From Sulfitobacter sp. S190 (GTDB taxonomy: Bacteria; Pseudomonadota; Alphaproteobacteria; Rhodobacterales; Rhodobacteraceae), in assembly GCF_025141935.1 (NCBI RefSeq), contig NZ_CP081120.1:2480001-2544000 (forward strand): 64,000 bases of DNA, read 5' to 3'. Below, in pieces: positions 17,229-28,026 of the stretch. A model generated the notes under the pieces. It was not told the DNA's origin and made no database searches. It saw only the letters and a program-made list of their open reading frames with translations. Every line of letters starts with the position of its first letter. Positions within the stretch are counted from its first letter, which is position 1. The position numbers were made by a program, and so were the translations under genes.

Positions 17229-18224
17229 TCAGGCGTCGAAATCCAGCGTCACGGGAAAATGATCAGAGGCGGTGACAAGCGCATCGCGCAGGCCCGCGTC
17301 GCGCCAGCAGTCGGGATCGTCCAGAGGATGCCAGATGCGCCAGCGCGGCGCACGGGTGCGAAACTGCGGCGACACCATGATATAGTCGAGCAACGCCTGC
17401 AAAAACCGCTTTTCGGTGCGGATCCAGAACCGGGCGGTGGTGGGAACGGCGCCGCGCCGCGACGACAGCGCGCGCGCCGCGTGCGGGTCAAAAAGCGCGC
17501 CCTGCCCTTCGCCCAGGATAATTTCGACCGAAGAGCGGCCAAAGAGATCCTCGAACGTATCGAGCCCCGGGCCATCGTTGAGATCGCCCAGCACCATGAC
17601 CGGGGTGTCCCCCATCGCATCGAGCCTGCGGCGCAGCCAGATCGCCTGCGCCAGCTGTTTGCGCCGGTTGGCGATGGAGATTTTCATGGCCTCCGCGTCC
17701 GTGCGCGCGCCGTGCGGTGCTTTGGATTTCAGATGCGTCCCGATCATGCGAAAGCGGAAACCCGATGCCGCCTCGATCGCCAGCTCCAGCGGAGGTTTGG
17801 AGAAGATGACCGTGTCGCGGGTCGCGTCCACGTCGAGATCCATCAGCAGCGTGCCGTCGAATTGCGGCGCGTCCGGCGCGCTTTGGGGATCGTGCACCGC
17901 CGAGAGCCGGTCGGGATCGTAGAGCAGCGCGATTTCCTGCTGGGTGTCGTTGGCAAACCCGATGACCGCCTTGCGCGCGCGCAGATCGAACCGGTCGGCA
18001 AACCGTTCCAGCGCGACGACCCCGTTGTGGCGGCGGCCGGCGTCGGGTGCTTCGATCACCATCACCGCGTCCGCGTCCATGCGGCGAAAGACGTGGCCCA
18101 ATGCCTGGGTCTGCTGGGCGCGGGTCACGTCCCAGCGCGCGGACCATCCGCCGTCTTCAAAAAGCCTGTCTTCGTCATCAAAAAGGTTGGCGAACCATTC
18201 CACGTTATAGGTCGCCAGACGCAT
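17229..18224 (-). CDS. Endonuclease/exonuclease/phosphatase (EEP) superfamily protein
   Basis: 331 residues of the DNase I-like metal-dependent hydrolase fold. The N-terminus MRLATYNVEWFANLFDDEDR is the usual first strand with the metal-site Asn. VMVIEAPD holds the metal-ligand Glu, MVLGDLNDGPG the catalytic Asp-x-Asn, and the C-terminal VTASDHFPVTLDF the catalytic Asp-His. There is no signal peptide, so it is cytosolic. Substrates in this superfamily range from DNA to phospholipids and cannot be inferred. Its start lies 1 bp after the stop of the TerB/DnaJ-like gene. Confidence 0.88.
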   Translation of the reverse strand: MRLATYNVEWFANLFDDEDRLFEDGGWSARWDVTRAQQTQALGHVFRRMDADAVMVIEAPDAGRRHNGVVALERFADRFDLRARKAVIGFANDTQQEIALLYDPDRLSAVHDPQSAPDAPQFDGTLLMDLDVDATRDTVIFSKPPLELAIEAASGFRFRMIGTHLKSKAPHGARTDAEAMKISIANRRKQLAQAIWLRRRLDAMGDTPVMVLGDLNDGPGLDTFEDLFGRSSVEIILGEGQGALFDPHAARALSSRRGAVPTTARFWIRTEKRFLQALLDYIMVSPQFRTRAPRWRIWHPLDDPDCWRDAGLRDALVTASDHFPVTLDFDA

Positions 18225-18225
18225 G

Positions 18226-18906
18226 TCAGGCGGCCTTGCCCGACAGGGTTTCCCACGCGCGGTTTATGTCGATCATGCGCTTTTCGGCGAGTTTCACGGC
18301 CTCTTCGGGCAATCCGCGGGCGATCAGGGCATCGGGGTGGTTGTCACGCACCAGTTGCCGCCAGGCGGCACGCGCTTCGGCCAGACTGGCCCCCGGTGCG
18401 ATGCCCAGAACCGTGTGCGGCAGCGGCGAGGTATTGGGCACAAAGCGCGCGCGCAGCGATTCGAAATCGCCCGTCGGCAGGGCAAAAATCTCGGCCACCT
18501 GTTCGAGAAACGCGTTTTCGTTCGGATGGTACACACCGTCGGCCATCGCGATGTGGAACAGCCCTTCGAGCAGATCGGCGAGAATGCCCGTATCGTCGCC
18601 GAACATCCCCTTGATGCGGCGGGCGTAATCGTCAAATCCGGCGACATCGGTCCGCGCGAGGTTGAATACCCGCGCCGCACCGGCCGCATCGTCATCGGCG
18701 ATCTTGAACACCTCTCGGAACGCGGTGACTTCGTCGCGGGTGACCTGCCCGTCCGCCTTGGCCATCTTCGCGCCCAGTGCGATCACCGCGATGGTAAAGG
18801 CAACGGAGCGTTCGGGCGGGGCGCGCAGGCGGTCAAAAACCTGCGACAGTCCTTCGCCGGTGGCAAGCGCAGACAGCGCGTCAGAGATACGGGTCCAAAT
18901 CGACAT
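18226..18906 (-). CDS. TerB/DjlA-like protein with a C-terminal J domain
   Basis: 226 residues. The middle is a TerB-like helical domain (AVIALGAKMAKADGQVTRDE, then HIAMADGVYHPNENAFLE), and both halves carry the acidic ADG motif. The C-terminal 60 residues form a J-domain (LGIAPGASLAEARAAWRQLV), and RDNHPDALIA retains the HPD tripeptide that stimulates DnaK. The start MSIWTRISDALS was chosen because the 26 codons upstream look non-coding. It lacks the N-terminal membrane anchor of Escherichia coli DjlA, so it is likely a cytosolic co-chaperone. Confidence 0.85.
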   Translation of the reverse strand: MSIWTRISDALSALATGEGLSQVFDRLRAPPERSVAFTIAVIALGAKMAKADGQVTRDEVTAFREVFKIADDDAAGAARVFNLARTDVAGFDDYARRIKGMFGDDTGILADLLEGLFHIAMADGVYHPNENAFLEQVAEIFALPTGDFESLRARFVPNTSPLPHTVLGIAPGASLAEARAAWRQLVRDNHPDALIARGLPEEAVKLAEKRMIDINRAWETLSGKAA

Positions 18907-18947
18907 GGGTGTGTTGTAGCCAATCGGCGCCCCCTTGTCAGGGCGGA

Positions 18948-19439
18948 TCACAAGTGTTTCGTCATCAAGATCAGGTCGAGCCATCGCCCTTCCTTGCGCC
19001 CCACTTCGCGCATATGGCCCGCCTTTGCAAACCCCATCCGCGTGTGAAAGGCAACCGCAGGTTGGTTTTCGCCGCTGATTGCGGCCACGGCCACATGCGC
19101 GCCCTGCTGTGCGGCATCCGCCAGACCGCGCTGCAAAAGCGCGCGCCCGACCCCTTTGCCCGGTGTAGCGGTGATGATCGTATGCTCGACCGTATGGGCA
19201 TACCCCGGTCCGGAGCGGAAGGGCCCCCAGGTGACAAACCCCGCGATGCTCGGCATCTTTTGGGCCGTTTGGGCCGTTTGCGCCACGATCAGCGCGGCGG
19301 GCCGGTTTTCGAGCAGGTCTTGCAGATCTTGCGGGGTTTTCTCGCGGGTGGTGAAGGTCGCCGTCGTGTCACGGATCATGGCGTTCCACAGAGCGCCGAT
19401 CGCGGGCAGATCCGCAGGCGTGGCGGCGCGCAGGATCAC
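18948..19439 (-). CDS. GNAT family N-acetyltransferase (phosphinothricin-acetyltransferase-like)
   Basis: 163 residues, starting [20 protein letters not shown]. The acetyl-CoA pyrophosphate loop is seen as TPGKGVGRALLQRGLADA (Q/RxxGxG/A type), followed by NQPAVAFHTRMGFAKAGHM. A short TAQ repeat near the middle (VAQTAQTAQK) comes from a small tandem DNA repeat. The substrate is unknown; L-amino acids or their analogues are usual for this subgroup. The upstream gene overlaps by 4 bases, so it belongs to the scpA-glyoxalase-GNAT run. Confidence 0.85.
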   Translation of the reverse strand: MILRAATPADLPAIGALWNAMIRDTTATFTTREKTPQDLQDLLENRPAALIVAQTAQTAQKMPSIAGFVTWGPFRSGPGYAHTVEHTIITATPGKGVGRALLQRGLADAAQQGAHVAVAAISGENQPAVAFHTRMGFAKAGHMREVGRKEGRWLDLILMTKHL

Positions 19440-20043
19440 AGCTGCCGCAGGCCGCCCGGTGTCATCAGCCGGGCCGACACCGCCGCGTCCCCGCGGGCAA
19501 AGCCGATGCGGTCGTCCGACAGGAACGGCGCGAGCAGCCCGCGCAGCGCATCCGCGTCAGGGTGGTGCACCGTGAGCGTGTCGAGCGTGACCTGCGAGGG
19601 CGCCAGCATATCGACAGGATGCGCCCCGCCCTGCCACTCGATCAGCGCGGGCGCGCAGTTGTCGAACGGCAGGATGCCCCCGTCCGGGACCGCCATGCGC
19701 CAACGCAGCGCGCCGCGCTGCAAATCGACGGGGCGGCCAAAGCCGTCCGGCAAGGCGGCGAGTGTGGCATCCAGATCATCGCAGCGACAGATCCAGTTTG
19801 TCAGCCGCGGCGGGCCCGTGAAATTGTCCAGATCGAACCAGCGCGCGCGGTCGGGCTTCGGGGCGTCGGGATTGATCGCAATTGCTTCGAGATAGAGCCC
19901 GTCGGCCATGCCCAGCAGATCGTTGTGGGTGTGAAACACTGCGTGCTCTCCACCCGGTTGCAGCGCCACGCCCAGCGCGTCCGAGGCATAGGCCGAGGCG
20001 GCGGCGCGGGTCATCCCCGCCACCGCCAGATGGTCCAGCGTGA

Positions 20044-20047
<4 letters not shown>
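19436..20047 (-). CDS. VOC/glyoxalase-like domain protein
   Basis: 203 residues resembling the Glyoxalase_3 branch of the VOC superfamily. It begins [20 protein letters not shown] and has a second repeat unit from about residue 125. Putative metal-site residues are the early His (LDHLA) and the Glu of YLEAIAINP. No reaction can be assigned. Its first 4 bases overlap the end of scpA (ATGA). Since methylmalonyl-CoA epimerase is also a VOC protein, co-translation with the mutase is notable, but the sequence does not look like a canonical epimerase (which is shorter, about 135 aa). Confidence 0.8.
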
Positions 20048-22185
<2,138 letters not shown>

Positions 22186-23269
22186 GGATATGTCCTTTTG
22201 TCATGGCCTCGACCGGCGGGCTTGTGCCCACTCTTGTGCCAAGGCGATCCTCTGTCAGTGTCGCGAGCCCGTCCGCCCCGGCGGCGAGCCACATGATATC
22301 ATCCGCATAGCGTTCGCGCAGCATTGCGATCTGGGATTGCGAAAACGGCTGCCAGCGGGTCTCGGTCGCCTCCAGATGGTCGGGCAGCGTGTCGGGATCG
22401 TGCCCCATATCAATGAGATACGACCGCAACATCCCTGCATCGGGCGACCGGTTGTGCCATGTTTTCGCGTGGTTTGCGGGGGCGGCACGGTCGGTCAGCC
22501 GCATCAGGGCGGCATCGGCGCGCCCCGCGTATTGCTCGAACGGCAGCACGCGGATTTCGGTATCGGGCAGCGCGCAGGCCAGATCGGTGATCATGTCGCG
22601 CCAGCTGCGCGGATTGCAGGCGATCGCCTCCCAATGCAGCGGCGGCGGCAGCGCGTGGCCGCGTGCCACGCTGAAGGCCGCGATGGACGCCCACCACAGC
22701 TCCAGCGAGCGTATCGAGAGCGTGACCCGCGTGATATTCCCGTCGAAGGCCGCGTTCAGCCGCGCGGCCCGTTCTCCGACACCGGCGTAAACGGCCCCCG
22801 TGCGCAGACAGTTGCGCGGCGCCCCGATGATGTTTTCCTCCGTCACGACCAGACGTTCGGCCCCGGATTTGCGCGCCAGCGACGCGTTCATGCGGATACG
22901 TCCTGTCGCGCGGCGTTGCAGGCTGCGCCCGTTTTGCATCCGCGGCGCAGGAAACAGCCCCGCAAACAGGTTCTTGCGGGTCTGCGGTGGCGCCCAGACC
23001 ACCGTGCCATCGCCGCGCAGCCTGTCGCCGTTGCAGCGCAGGTATTTCTGAAAACTGGTGGTGCCCGTGCGGTGCGCCCCCACATGCAATAGGATTTCCA
23101 TCGGTCGCCATGCCCCCCTCGGCAATGGGGCCCTGTGAAGGGGCCCGGTCAGGTGATTTGGCGCAGTCATGCGACATAATCCCTTGCCGGGCGCTTAATG
23201 GTAAAATCCGCTCTATCACTGGTCGCAATCGGTCGTCGCACCCCTATATTGGGGGAAGAAGAGGTACTT

Positions 23270-23722
23270 ATGAAACTGATCTTAGCCACTGTTTTCACTG
23301 GTCTATTCGGCATCACGGCGACCGCGCAGACGTTGTTCGAACCTGACTTTCCGCTGCTTGTCCGGCAGGCCGAAGACGTCAATTTGAGTGAATTCAAGTG
23401 GAAAAACCGGCCCGTCATCGTGTTTGCCGACTCGCCGGACGATCCGGCCTTCATCGAACAGATGTCTTTGATCGAGGCGCGGGCGGAAGCATTGGCCGAG
23501 CGCGACGTGGTTGTCATCATCGATACCGATCCCGAGGCGCGCGGCGACATCCGGCTGCGCATGCGACCACGGGGGTTCATGCTGACGCTGGTGGGCAAGG
23601 ACGGGGGCGTAAAGCTGCGCAAGCCGTTCCCTTGGGACGTGCGCGAAATCACCCGCAGCATCGACAAGATGCCGATGCGGCAGCGCGAAATCCGCGACCG
23701 CAAGGCCGCCGCGGACGGGTAA
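23270..23722 (+). CDS. DUF4174 family secreted protein
   Basis: 150 residues with signal peptide MKLILATVFTGLFGITATAQ and an AGAGG box 5 bases before the ATG. The mature part matches the DUF4174 pattern: a thioredoxin-like first strand and helix (FKWKNRPVIVFADSPDDPAF, IEQMSLIEARAEAL), a strand VVVIIDTD, then FMLTLVGKDGGVKLRKPFPW and the tail ITRSIDKMPMRQREIRDR. No CxxC pair is present, so redox activity is unlikely. It is the only plus-strand gene within the pcc-scp region. Confidence 0.83.
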   Translation: MKLILATVFTGLFGITATAQTLFEPDFPLLVRQAEDVNLSEFKWKNRPVIVFADSPDDPAFIEQMSLIEARAEALAERDVVVIIDTDPEARGDIRLRMRPRGFMLTLVGKDGGVKLRKPFPWDVREITRSIDKMPMRQREIRDRKAAADG

Positions 23723-23753
23723 CCGCCGCGCCGGCCCTTATGGCGCTTTTGCT

Positions 23754-25799
23754 TCATTCAAATTCCATGATGACATCGTCCACCGCGAGGCTGTCGCCCG
23801 CAGCGGCGTTGGTTTTGGACACGATGCCCTTCTTCTCGGCGCGCAGGATGTTTTCCATTTTCATCGCTTCGATGGTGCAGAGCGCCTGGCCTTCCTGTAC
23901 CTCGTCGCCCACTTCCACGTCGAGTTTCACAACCAGACCCGGCATCGGGCAAAGCAGCAGCTTTGACGTATCGGGCGGCAGTTTCTCGGGCATCTTGCGG
24001 GCCAGTTCGGCCTGCCGCGGGGTACGCACATGCACCTTGAGATCGGCACCACGGGTGCGGATGCGGAACCCGCCCGACACTTTGCCCACCTTCAGGACCA
24101 GCGGCGCGTCGGCGACCTTCATCGTGGCCAGCTGATCGCCCGGGGTCCAGTCCCCCGAGACGCGCAGCGCGGCACCGTCGGCAAACCGCACCGTCGCGCC
24201 GGCCTGATCCGCTTCGATCACCACGTCAAAGCTGTGGCCTTGCAGGGCGACATTCCAGTCGGTGCCGACCTTGCGTTCGTGGTTGTCCATGCGGCCCGAC
24301 ACCCGCGCCCGGCGGATTTCGCCGACGCGGTGCATCGCCGCCGTTGCCGCCGCGATGCGGCGCAGTTCGGCTTCGGGCAATTCGACGCCGGTAAAGCCGT
24401 CGGGATACTGCTCTTCGATAAAGGCGGTCGTCATGGTGCCGTCGATAAAGATCGGGTGGTCCATGACCGCGCTCAGAAACGGCAGGTTATGTCCGATGCC
24501 CTCGACCTCGAAACTGTCGAGCGCCACGCGCATCCGCTCGATCGCCTCGGCGCGTGTGGGCGCCCATGTGCACAGCTTGGCGATCATGGGATCGTAGTAC
24601 ATGCTGATCTCGCCGCCCTCGTAGACGCCGGTATCGTTGCGCACGGCCATCTCGGCCGCGGGTGCATCACCCTGCCATGTCCCCTGCTCCAGCAGCGGGC
24701 CCGCGGCCATCTCCTGCGGCGGGCGGTAGCGGGTCAGCCGCCCGATGGAGGGCAGGAAACCGCGGTAAGGGTCTTCGGCGTAGAGCCGGTTTTCGATCGC
24801 CCAGCCGGTCAGCGTCACGTCATCCTGCGTCATGGTCAGCCGTTCACCATTGGCCACGCGGATCATCTGCTCCACCAGATCCACGCCGGTGATCAGTTCG
24901 GTCACCGGATGCTCCACCTGCAAACGGGTGTTCATTTCGAGGAAATAGAAGTTCTTGTCCCCGTCCACAATAAATTCGACCGTGCCCGCGCTGGCGTATC
25001 CGACGGCCTGCGCAAGGGCCACGGCCTGTTCGCCCATCGCGCGGCGGGTGTCTTCGTCGAGGAATGGCGACGGCGCCTCTTCGACGACCTTCTGGTTGCG
25101 GCGCTGGATCGAGCATTCACGTTCGCCCAGATAGATGCCGTTGCCGTGGCTGTCGCATAGCACCTGAATTTCGATATGGCGCGGCTGCGTGACGAATTTC
25201 TCGATGAAGATCCGGTCATCGCCAAAGCTGTTGGCGGCCTCGTTCTTGGACGACTGGAACCCCTCACGGGCCTCGTCATCGTTCCACGCGATGCGCATGC
25301 CCTTGCCGCCGCCGCCCGCCGAGGCCTTGATCATCACCGGATAGCCGATTTCGTTGGAGATCTTGACCGCCTCGTCGGCGTCCGCGATCAGCCCCATGTA
25401 CCCCGGCACGGTGCTGACGCCCGCCTCCTGTGCGATTTTCTTCGAGGTGATCTTGTCGCCCATCTTTTCGATAGCACCCACGGGCGGACCGACAAAGGCC
25501 ACGCCCGCGGCCTCGAGCGCCTCGGCAAAGGCCGCGTTTTCGGACAGGAAGCCATAGCCGGGGTGCACGGCCTGCGCGCCGGACGCCTTGATCGCCTCCA
25601 TCACCTTGTCGATGACAATGTAGGACTGGTTGGCGGGGGGCGGGCCGATGTGGATTGCCTCATCCGCCATTTCGACGTGCAGCGCCTGCCGGTCGGCATC
25701 CGAATAGATGGCAACCGTCTGGATGCCCATCTTGCGGGCCGTCTTGATGACGCGGCAGGCAATTTCGCCCCTGTTGGCGATCAGGATCTTATTGAACAT
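23754..25799 (-). CDS. pccA: Propionyl-CoA carboxylase, alpha (biotin carboxylase/BCCP) subunit
   Basis: 681 residues. The biotin-carboxylase part starts MFNKILIANRGEIACRVIKT, with the ATP-grasp Gly-rich loop ASAGGGGKGMRIAW, the catalytic region MNTRLQVEHPVTELITGVD, and a middle BT-like domain. The C-terminal biotinyl domain has the attachment site CTIEAMKMENIL, with biotin on the Lys. With PccB it makes methylmalonyl-CoA from propionyl-CoA. The second ATG of ATGATG is preferred because the AAGGA box then sits 7 bases away; starting one codon earlier is possible. Confidence 0.97.
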   Translation of the reverse strand: MFNKILIANRGEIACRVIKTARKMGIQTVAIYSDADRQALHVEMADEAIHIGPPPANQSYIVIDKVMEAIKASGAQAVHPGYGFLSENAAFAEALEAAGVAFVGPPVGAIEKMGDKITSKKIAQEAGVSTVPGYMGLIADADEAVKISNEIGYPVMIKASAGGGGKGMRIAWNDDEAREGFQSSKNEAANSFGDDRIFIEKFVTQPRHIEIQVLCDSHGNGIYLGERECSIQRRNQKVVEEAPSPFLDEDTRRAMGEQAVALAQAVGYASAGTVEFIVDGDKNFYFLEMNTRLQVEHPVTELITGVDLVEQMIRVANGERLTMTQDDVTLTGWAIENRLYAEDPYRGFLPSIGRLTRYRPPQEMAAGPLLEQGTWQGDAPAAEMAVRNDTGVYEGGEISMYYDPMIAKLCTWAPTRAEAIERMRVALDSFEVEGIGHNLPFLSAVMDHPIFIDGTMTTAFIEEQYPDGFTGVELPEAELRRIAAATAAMHRVGEIRRARVSGRMDNHERKVGTDWNVALQGHSFDVVIEADQAGATVRFADGAALRVSGDWTPGDQLATMKVADAPLVLKVGKVSGGFRIRTRGADLKVHVRTPRQAELARKMPEKLPPDTSKLLLCPMPGLVVKLDVEVGDEVQEGQALCTIEAMKMENILRAEKKGIVSKTNAAAGDSLAVDDVIMEFE

Positions 25800-25836
25800 C
25801 ATCTGTCCTTTTTGATGAATGAGGGGTGAGCACACG

Positions 25837-25871
25837 AAAAAAGCCACACAACCGGAAGGCTGCATGGCTTT
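25837..25871 (-). terminator. Terminator between the Gly-zipper lipoprotein gene and pccA (minus strand)
   Basis: Minus-strand stem AAAGCCA / TGGCTTT (25865-25871 with 25840-25846), followed by a T-run. It would end or reduce readthrough from the lipoprotein gene into pccA. Confidence 0.7.
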
Positions 25872-25912
25872 GATTGGATTGGGGTGACGGGCGCAGGGCC
25901 CGCCGCGTCAGA

Positions 25913-26119
25913 TCAGTTGCAGTTGACGACGCCGGTCTGGCAGGCCGCGATGTTGCCGGCAGCACCAATGGCAGCGCCCTGTCCGAGGCTGCCGCCCGTG
26001 ACGGCTGCGGCACCTGCGCCGATGGCTGCGCCACCGATGGCCTGTTCACCGATTGTGTCGCCACACGCGGCGAGACCCGCACAGGCAACTGCGACAAGGG
26101 CGATTTTCTTGAATGACAT
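25913..26119 (-). CDS. Small lipoprotein with a Gly-zipper (YMGG-like) segment
   Basis: 68 residues. The lipoprotein signal MSFKKIALVAVACAGLAAC has the lipobox LAAC. A glycine-zipper-like stretch follows (AIGGAAIGAGAAAVTGG, then AAIGAAGNIAAC), ending CQTGVVNCN. GAGGAT lies 6 bases before the start; the reading frame extends 14 codons upstream without a signal peptide. It is probably anchored to the outer membrane. Small glycine-zipper proteins of this sort can form membrane-associated oligomers. It lies within the pccB-pccA interval. Confidence 0.82.
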   Translation of the reverse strand: MSFKKIALVAVACAGLAACGDTIGEQAIGGAAIGAGAAAVTGGSLGQGAAIGAAGNIAACQTGVVNCN

Positions 26120-26456
26120 GCTTCGATCCTCTTGGATGGTTGTATCGTTGACGCAACGCACGACGTTCCAATCGGTTCCCGCGCAACGGATGCCATTTTC
26201 GTGATCTTCGTCCAGACCCCGATCGGGGCAGAAACCGGCCCAAAAAAAACGGGCAGCAGGCTATTGGGACATGCCTGCCGCCCGGTAAGGGAAGGGGTAT
26301 GGTTCTGAGACGAAAAACGTCCGAGGTTGGAGCCCGTGCGTTTCGCGTCCCTTACGTTTGCGCGTTTTGTCGCAGCTTGAAAGCGGCGAATGCCGGCGGG
26401 GCCTGCGTAGGCCAAGCTCTGCTCAAATGTGCAACTCATGCGCGAATTCATGCCGA
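26120..26456. other. Intergenic region within the pcc cluster
   Basis: 337 bp without a convincing gene. It holds the minus-strand terminator at 26242-26284, the presumed promoter of the Gly-zipper lipoprotein gene between 26120 and 26240, and about 170 bp (26285-26456) in which I see nothing beyond short non-coding frames. Confidence 0.6.
26242..26284 (-). terminator. Terminator (minus strand) downstream of the 120-aa gene
   Basis: Stem of 12 bp with one mismatch (26250-26261 with 26273-26284, CGGGCAGCAGGC on the plus strand), an 11-base loop, and eight A residues on the plus side giving a T-run on the minus strand. Confidence 0.85.
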
Positions 26457-26819
26457 TCACGCCCCCACGATATCGGGAAAGCTTTGGCGGATGGCCGTTT
26501 CGTCGAGAACCAGCATCGCTTCGTAATGCGCGGGGTCGAACGGGTCGGTCGCAGGCAGGACTTCGCGCTCGAAAAACCACGACAGCCGCCCCGCGTCCAG
26601 ATTGCCCCGCTCGAACGGTTCGGTGCCGAAATGGTCCCACAACGCGCGCAGGAAGGCTTCGTCGGCGCGGCGGTCGGGGGCACGCCGGTCGGGGCGCCGT
26701 TCGCGGCGGGTGATTTCCGTCGCCCCCTTGGGGTTGGCGCGGCGCAATGTGAACTGGAAGTCGGTGCCCGGCAGACGCCCGGGAAAGCCGCGGTGTTTGA
26801 GCATGTAGTCTAGTGCCAT
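26457..26819 (-). CDS. Hypothetical protein of the pcc cluster
   Basis: 120 residues, cytosolic, no recognised family. It begins MALDYMLKHRGFPGRLPGTD, is rich in Arg (ITRRERRPDRRAPDRRAD), and has an aromatic C-terminal half (LWDHFGTEPFERGNLDAGRL, SWFFEREVLPATDPFDPAHY). The codon pattern and the terminator behind it support a real gene. Genes like this sit between pccB and pccA in related genomes as I recall, but no role is established from sequence. Confidence 0.65.
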   Translation of the reverse strand: MALDYMLKHRGFPGRLPGTDFQFTLRRANPKGATEITRRERRPDRRAPDRRADEAFLRALWDHFGTEPFERGNLDAGRLSWFFEREVLPATDPFDPAHYEAMLVLDETAIRQSFPDIVGA

Positions 26820-26882
26820 GCTGCGCCCTCCGCGGTGAGGGTGCGGGTCAAGGCGGGCGCGAACGCCCGCCCTGTCGTGAAG

Positions 26883-27029
26883 TTACTTGTACTTGCCTGT
26901 GAACACAGGCTCCTGGCTGATCGGCTCTGGATCGACCACGACAAATTCTTCGACCTGCTGCTCTTTGGCACAGGCGGCAACTGCGGCGATAAGACCGAAT
27001 GCTGCCAAAAGTTTGATGCTCTTCGACAT
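26883..27029 (-). CDS. Very small lipoprotein (48 aa)
   Basis: 48 residues. The signal MSKSIKLLAAFGLIAAVAAC is a textbook lipobox signal (VAAC), leaving a mature lipopeptide of about 29 residues that starts CAKEQQVEEFVVVDPEP and ends PVFTGKYK. GGAG lies 6 bases before the ATG. It is short enough to be missed by gene callers. It sits between two minus-strand genes of the pcc cluster, 63 bp upstream of the 120-aa gene. Confidence 0.8.
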   Translation of the reverse strand: MSKSIKLLAAFGLIAAVAACAKEQQVEEFVVVDPEPISQEPVFTGKYK

Positions 27030-27243
27030 CTGAGACTCCTGTCTGTTGTGACGCGGGAAAGACGTTTGAAACCTGCCTTTGTTCCCACATGAATGTCAGA
27101 CGACACAAATGTGTTGCCCAGCGGCACCGTACCGCACCGCCGCGTGGCGCGATACGCCGCCGTAACAGATCGGCGGATTTGTGGCGTCAAAGCCGCAGAT
27201 TGGCGCGCCGGCAGGGGTCTGGCCGCAAGATATTGTGTAGGCA

Positions 27244-27624
27244 TCAGAATCCGTCCCAGATGCAGGCCCCGTTATCGGGGCGGAAGGCTTCGAAATATTG
27301 GGTGATGTCGGGGTCGAACGCGCCGAATTCGATCGGTTGGTCCATAAATGAAATGACGATCCGGTCGCCGGTGAGCTCGTACTCGGTCATGTAGGGGATC
27401 ACGAATGTCTCGCACAGGTACAGCATGTCGATCTCGGCCACCTCGAAAGGCAGCTGTTCTTCGCCCGGTGCGATCTGGGGAGCGATGAACCGAAAGCGCA
27501 GGAACGTCAGCGGATCCTGCGCGTCGACCAGAACCTCGTGCAGCTGGACCGTCTGCTGCGATGGCAGATCGGTCGCGGCGGCCGCCGGGGCCATCAGCAT
27601 GAAGGCGAGCGCGGCCCGTTTCAT
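27244..27624 (-). CDS. Secreted protein, DUF6497-like
   Basis: 126 residues with signal peptide MKRAALAFMLMAPAAAATDL. The mature part has DPLTFLRFRFIAPQIAPGEE, a MLYLCETFVIPYM segment and a C-terminal NGACIWDGF. The two Cys (ETFVIP region and NGAC) may form a disulfide. It resembles small periplasmic proteins filed as DUF6497 near pccB in Rhodobacterales; the family name is from memory. Its start lies 22 bp after the stop of the Rho-N-like gene, so co-transcription is likely. Confidence 0.7.
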   Translation of the reverse strand: MKRAALAFMLMAPAAAATDLPSQQTVQLHEVLVDAQDPLTFLRFRFIAPQIAPGEEQLPFEVAEIDMLYLCETFVIPYMTEYELTGDRIVISFMDQPIEFGAFDPDITQYFEAFRPDNGACIWDGF

Positions 27625-27646
27625 GGCGCCACCGCCGGTGCCTGCG

Positions 27647-27910
27647 TCAGCTGTTGCGCAGCGCCTCGATCAATTCGGATTTGTCCATGTCTGAACGTCC
27701 CTCGATCTCCAGTTCTTGCGCACGCGTGTAAAGGTCGTCCTTTGTCCAGTCCTCGTAGGGTGGCTGTTTGCCCCCCTTCTCGCCCGGTGACATGTCCGAG
27801 CTGGCCTGTGCATTCGCGATGCGCGCGGCCTTCTGCTTGGACGCACCATCCTCGCGCAGCGCTTCGTAGGTTTCGTCGTCCTTGACGGACGGTCCGTGGT
27901 CTTTTGCCAT
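27647..27910 (-). CDS. Small Rho_N/SAP-like protein (DUF7218 type)
   Basis: 87 hydrophilic residues. The N-terminal part (DDETYEALREDGASKQKAAR, ending IANAQA) resembles DUF7218. The C-terminal 35 residues (WTKDDLYTRAQELEIEGRSD, MDKSELIEALRNS) are a Rho-termination-factor N-terminal or SAP-like helix-extended-helix, usually a nucleic-acid-binding fold. It is common in bacteria as a stress-associated small protein. GGAGACGATC precedes the start. It lies 116 bp downstream of pccB, so it may be the second gene of that unit. Confidence 0.8.
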   Translation of the reverse strand: MAKDHGPSVKDDETYEALREDGASKQKAARIANAQASSDMSPGEKGGKQPPYEDWTKDDLYTRAQELEIEGRSDMDKSELIEALRNS

Positions 27911-28026
27911 GATCGTCTCCTTTCACGCACAACGTCACGACCGGCCCGCCGGTTCCCGCGCACACTGCGGGCCGGACAGGCATCACCGAAACGGTATGGG
28001 GAAAGAAAAGCGGCGTCATCATCGGC

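Noticed and set aside
19240..19310. Short repeat TGGGCCGTTTGGGCCGTTTG in the GNAT gene as a regulatory site
   Set aside because: It lies inside the coding frame and only produces the TAQTAQ residues, so it is a local slippage repeat.
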